From positions 62,001-126,000 of the forward strand of contig NZ_FOYF01000006.1 in the NCBI RefSeq assembly GCF_900115925.1: a stretch of DNA of 64,000 nucleotides, written 5' to 3'. The translations under genes were made by a program, and so were the position numbers. Below, in pieces: positions 62,401 through 64,000 of the stretch. The notes beneath the pieces are model-generated. The model had not been told where the DNA came from. It made no database searches and saw only the letters and a list, made by a program, of their open reading frames with translations. Source of the DNA: Bacillus sp. cl95. GTDB lineage: Bacteria; Bacillota; Bacilli; Bacillales; Cytobacillaceae. The first letter of the stretch is position 1. Every line of letters begins with the position of its first letter.

Positions 62401-64000
62401 TTATGAATTTCTTTGATTTAAATGAACCCTTTGCAAACGAAGAGCATTCAAGACGACGGACACCGAACTAAATGCCATCGCTGCTCCAGCAAGCCACGGA
62501 GCAAGGAAGCCTAATGCTGCAATAGGAATGCCCAATGTGTTGTATGCGAATGCCCAAAACAAATTTTGACGTATGTTTTGAATTGTCTTTTTACTCATCA
62601 ATATGGCATCAGCAATACTGTTTAAGTCTCCGCGCATCAAAGTAATATCCGCCGCTTCCATTGCCACATCTGTACCTGTACCGATTGCCATCCCAATATC
62701 CGCAAGCGCCAACGCCGGTGCATCATTAATTCCGTCTCCGACCATAGCAACCTTTTTGCCGGTTGCCTGTAGCTTTTTGACTTCTTCAGCTTTTCCTTCT
62801 GGCAGAACTTCTGCGATGACGTGATTTATACCGACTTGTGAAGCGATCGCACTGGCAGTTTGCCGATTATCCCCCGTAATCATGATGACATCAAGACCCA
62901 TATCTTTCAGGCGCTGTACGGCCTGTTTGGAAGTTTCCTTCACTGTATCCGCCACCGCAACAATTCCTGCAAAAGTTTGATCAATTGCCACCAGCATGGC
63001 TGTCTTTCCTTCTCGTTCAAGTGCATTCATTTGTGCAAGGCCTTTGTCAACAATAATGGCATTGCTAGCCATCAATTTTCTTGTTCCAATATGGAGTTCT
63101 CTGCCATTCACAAAACCTTTAATACCGTAACCTGGAATCGCTTCAAAATCGGTAACATCGTGTAGAGAGATTCCTTTTTCCTTTATTCCAGATACAATTG
63201 CTTCGGCCAGAGGATGTTCAGATTGTTTCTCTGCAGAACCGACCAGGGCCAAAAACTCTTGTTCACTAATCCCGTTTTCAACAATCACATCTGTTAATAC
63301 AGGTGTACCATTGGTCACTGTTCCCGTCTTATCAAGAATGATCGATGTGATGCGATGAGTCATTTCCAGGTGCTCTCCGCCTTTAAAGAGGATACCGAAT
63401 TCAGCAGCGCGTCCCGAACCTGCCATAATACTTGTAGGTGTTGCTAAGCCAAGTGCACATGGGCAGGCAATGACAAGTACTGCAATCAATTTCTCCAGCG
63501 CTTCGGCAAAATCTCCTGGTGCCACCCATAAGAACCAAATCAAGAATGTGATGACCGCGATGCCTATTACGATTGGAACGAAAATACCCGAAATTTGATC
63601 GGCAAGGCGTTGAATTGGAGCCTTTGAACCCTGCGCTTCCTCAACTACTTTTATGATTTGAGCGAGTGCTGTGTCTTTCCCTACTTTTGTTGCTTTCATT
63701 TTCAAAAAGCCATTCTTATTAATCGTCGCACCTATGACTGAATCACCAACCGTTTTATCCACCGGAACACTTTCACCCGTTAACATGGATTCATCTAGTG
63801 CTGAGCGACCTTCGATGATTTCTCCATCCACTGGTACCTTTTCACCTGGTTTAACATAAAGGACATCTCCGACAACTACTTCTTCCAAAGGAATTTCCTG
63901 TTCAACACCTTCACGGACTACAATAGCTGTTTTCGCTTGCATCCCCATTAACTTCTTAATCGCTTCCGAGGAGCGACCTTTTGCTTGCGCTTCAAAAAGC
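62401..64000 (-). CDS. copA: Copper-type P1B ATPase, 3' part
   Basis: The frame runs out of the window at 64000; an internal ATG at 63948 is not the true start, since [13 protein letters not shown]-type ATPase sequence continues upstream. The visible 533 residues hold the actuator motif TGES, the metal-site CPC in [13 protein letters not shown], the phosphorylated Asp in DKTGTVTNG, the HP pair in SEHPLAEA, and [10 protein letters not shown]. The N-terminal metal-binding domains lie outside the window. CPC with these helices marks a Cu+ (or Ag+) exporter. The downstream His-rich protein gene is probably in the same operon. Confidence 0.93.
   Translation of the reverse strand, partial: LFEAQAKGRSSEAIKKLMGMQAKTAIVVREGVEQEIPLEEVVVGDVLYVKPGEKVPVDGEIIEGRSALDESMLTGESVPVDKTVGDSVIGATINKNGFLKMKATKVGKDTALAQIIKVVEEAQGSKAPIQRLADQISGIFVPIVIGIAVITFLIWFLWVAPGDFAEALEKLIAVLVIACPCALGLATPTSIMAGSGRAAEFGILFKGGEHLEMTHRITSIILDKTGTVTNGTPVLTDVIVENGISEQEFLALVGSAEKQSEHPLAEAIVSGIKEKGISLHDVTDFEAIPGYGIKGFVNGRELHIGTRKLMASNAIIVDKGLAQMNALEREGKTAMLVAIDQTFAGIVAVADTVKETSKQAVQRLKDMGLDVIMITGDNRQTASAIASQVGINHVIAEVLPEGKAEEVKKLQATGKKVAMVGDGINDAPALALADIGMAIGTGTDVAMEAADITLMRGDLNSIADAILMSKKTIQNIRQNLFWAFAYNTLGIPIAALGFLAPWLAGAAMAFSSVSVVLNALRLQRVHLNQRNS

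Overview
The window reads as chromosome of an endospore-former-type member of the Bacillaceae (low-GC Firmicutes). This rests on the Bacillus-type regulators and their sites (SinR, SigX/RsiX, a PerR box identical to consensus, a SigB-type promoter, cre sites), on the TasA/TapA/SipW biofilm-fibre genes, on strong AGGAGG ribosome binding sites with frequent TTG/GTG starts, and on short Bacillaceae intergenic repeats. It is mostly ordinary core and accessory metabolism. I see no prophage, insertion sequence, CRISPR array, rRNA or tRNA.

Layout: 1-5.4 kb, small acetyltransferase/glyoxalase-fold enzymes, an ABC-2 type exporter and an oxidoreductase. 5.6-8.9 kb, a two-gene Dpp-type permease pair whose second member is fused to an extracellular M1 metallopeptidase. 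9-11.3 kb, two YsnF-like general stress proteins behind a SigB-type promoter. 11.4-15.4 kb, an IclR regulator and malate synthase G flanked by two gene remnants. 15.5-20.5 kb, a YeiH-type exporter, MOSC protein, Lrp regulator, isochorismatase-fold hydrolase and a large unknown membrane protein. 20.6-26.4 kb, a sigma-54 activator and the 3-hydroxybutyrate/acetoacetate operon (permease, two CoA-transferase subunits, dehydrogenase), preceded by a textbook -24/-12 promoter, a cre site and candidate upstream activator sites. 26.4-28.7 kb, PerR-controlled catalase and NAD synthetase. 29-33.9 kb, small enzymes, an HD-GYP protein and a PAS histidine kinase. 33.9-37.3 kb, a secreted 28-residue-repeat protein with an OmpR-type two-component system.

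37.5-43.6 kb is a complete corrinoid (B12) acquisition operon: cobalamin riboswitch with terminator, a wall-anchored transcobalamin-like protein (two DUF4430 domains, alpha/alpha toroid, LPNTA sorting signal), a DUF4430 lipoprotein, and EcfT, fused EcfA-EcfA and an ECF S component. 45.4-48.9 kb is a biofilm-fibre locus: tasA, tapA, sipW and a fourth gene for a TasA-like protein with an LPNTA sorting signal, divergent from sinR, with SinR-type operators between them. The two loci may use the same class of sortase, which is not in the window.

48.9-53.5 kb is a LacI-regulated sugar ABC transporter with cre sites. 53.7-61.5 kb groups cell-envelope stress functions: a TerD/TerB protein behind a SigW-type promoter, a class A penicillin-binding protein, and sigX-rsiX behind a SigX-type autoregulatory promoter. 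The window ends inside a copper-type P-ATPase gene whose 5' end lies outside. The most interesting candidates are the permease-peptidase fusion, the wall-anchored transcobalamin-like receptor, the sortase-anchored TasA-like protein, and three intergenic arrays with different motifs but a shared spacing near 21 bp.
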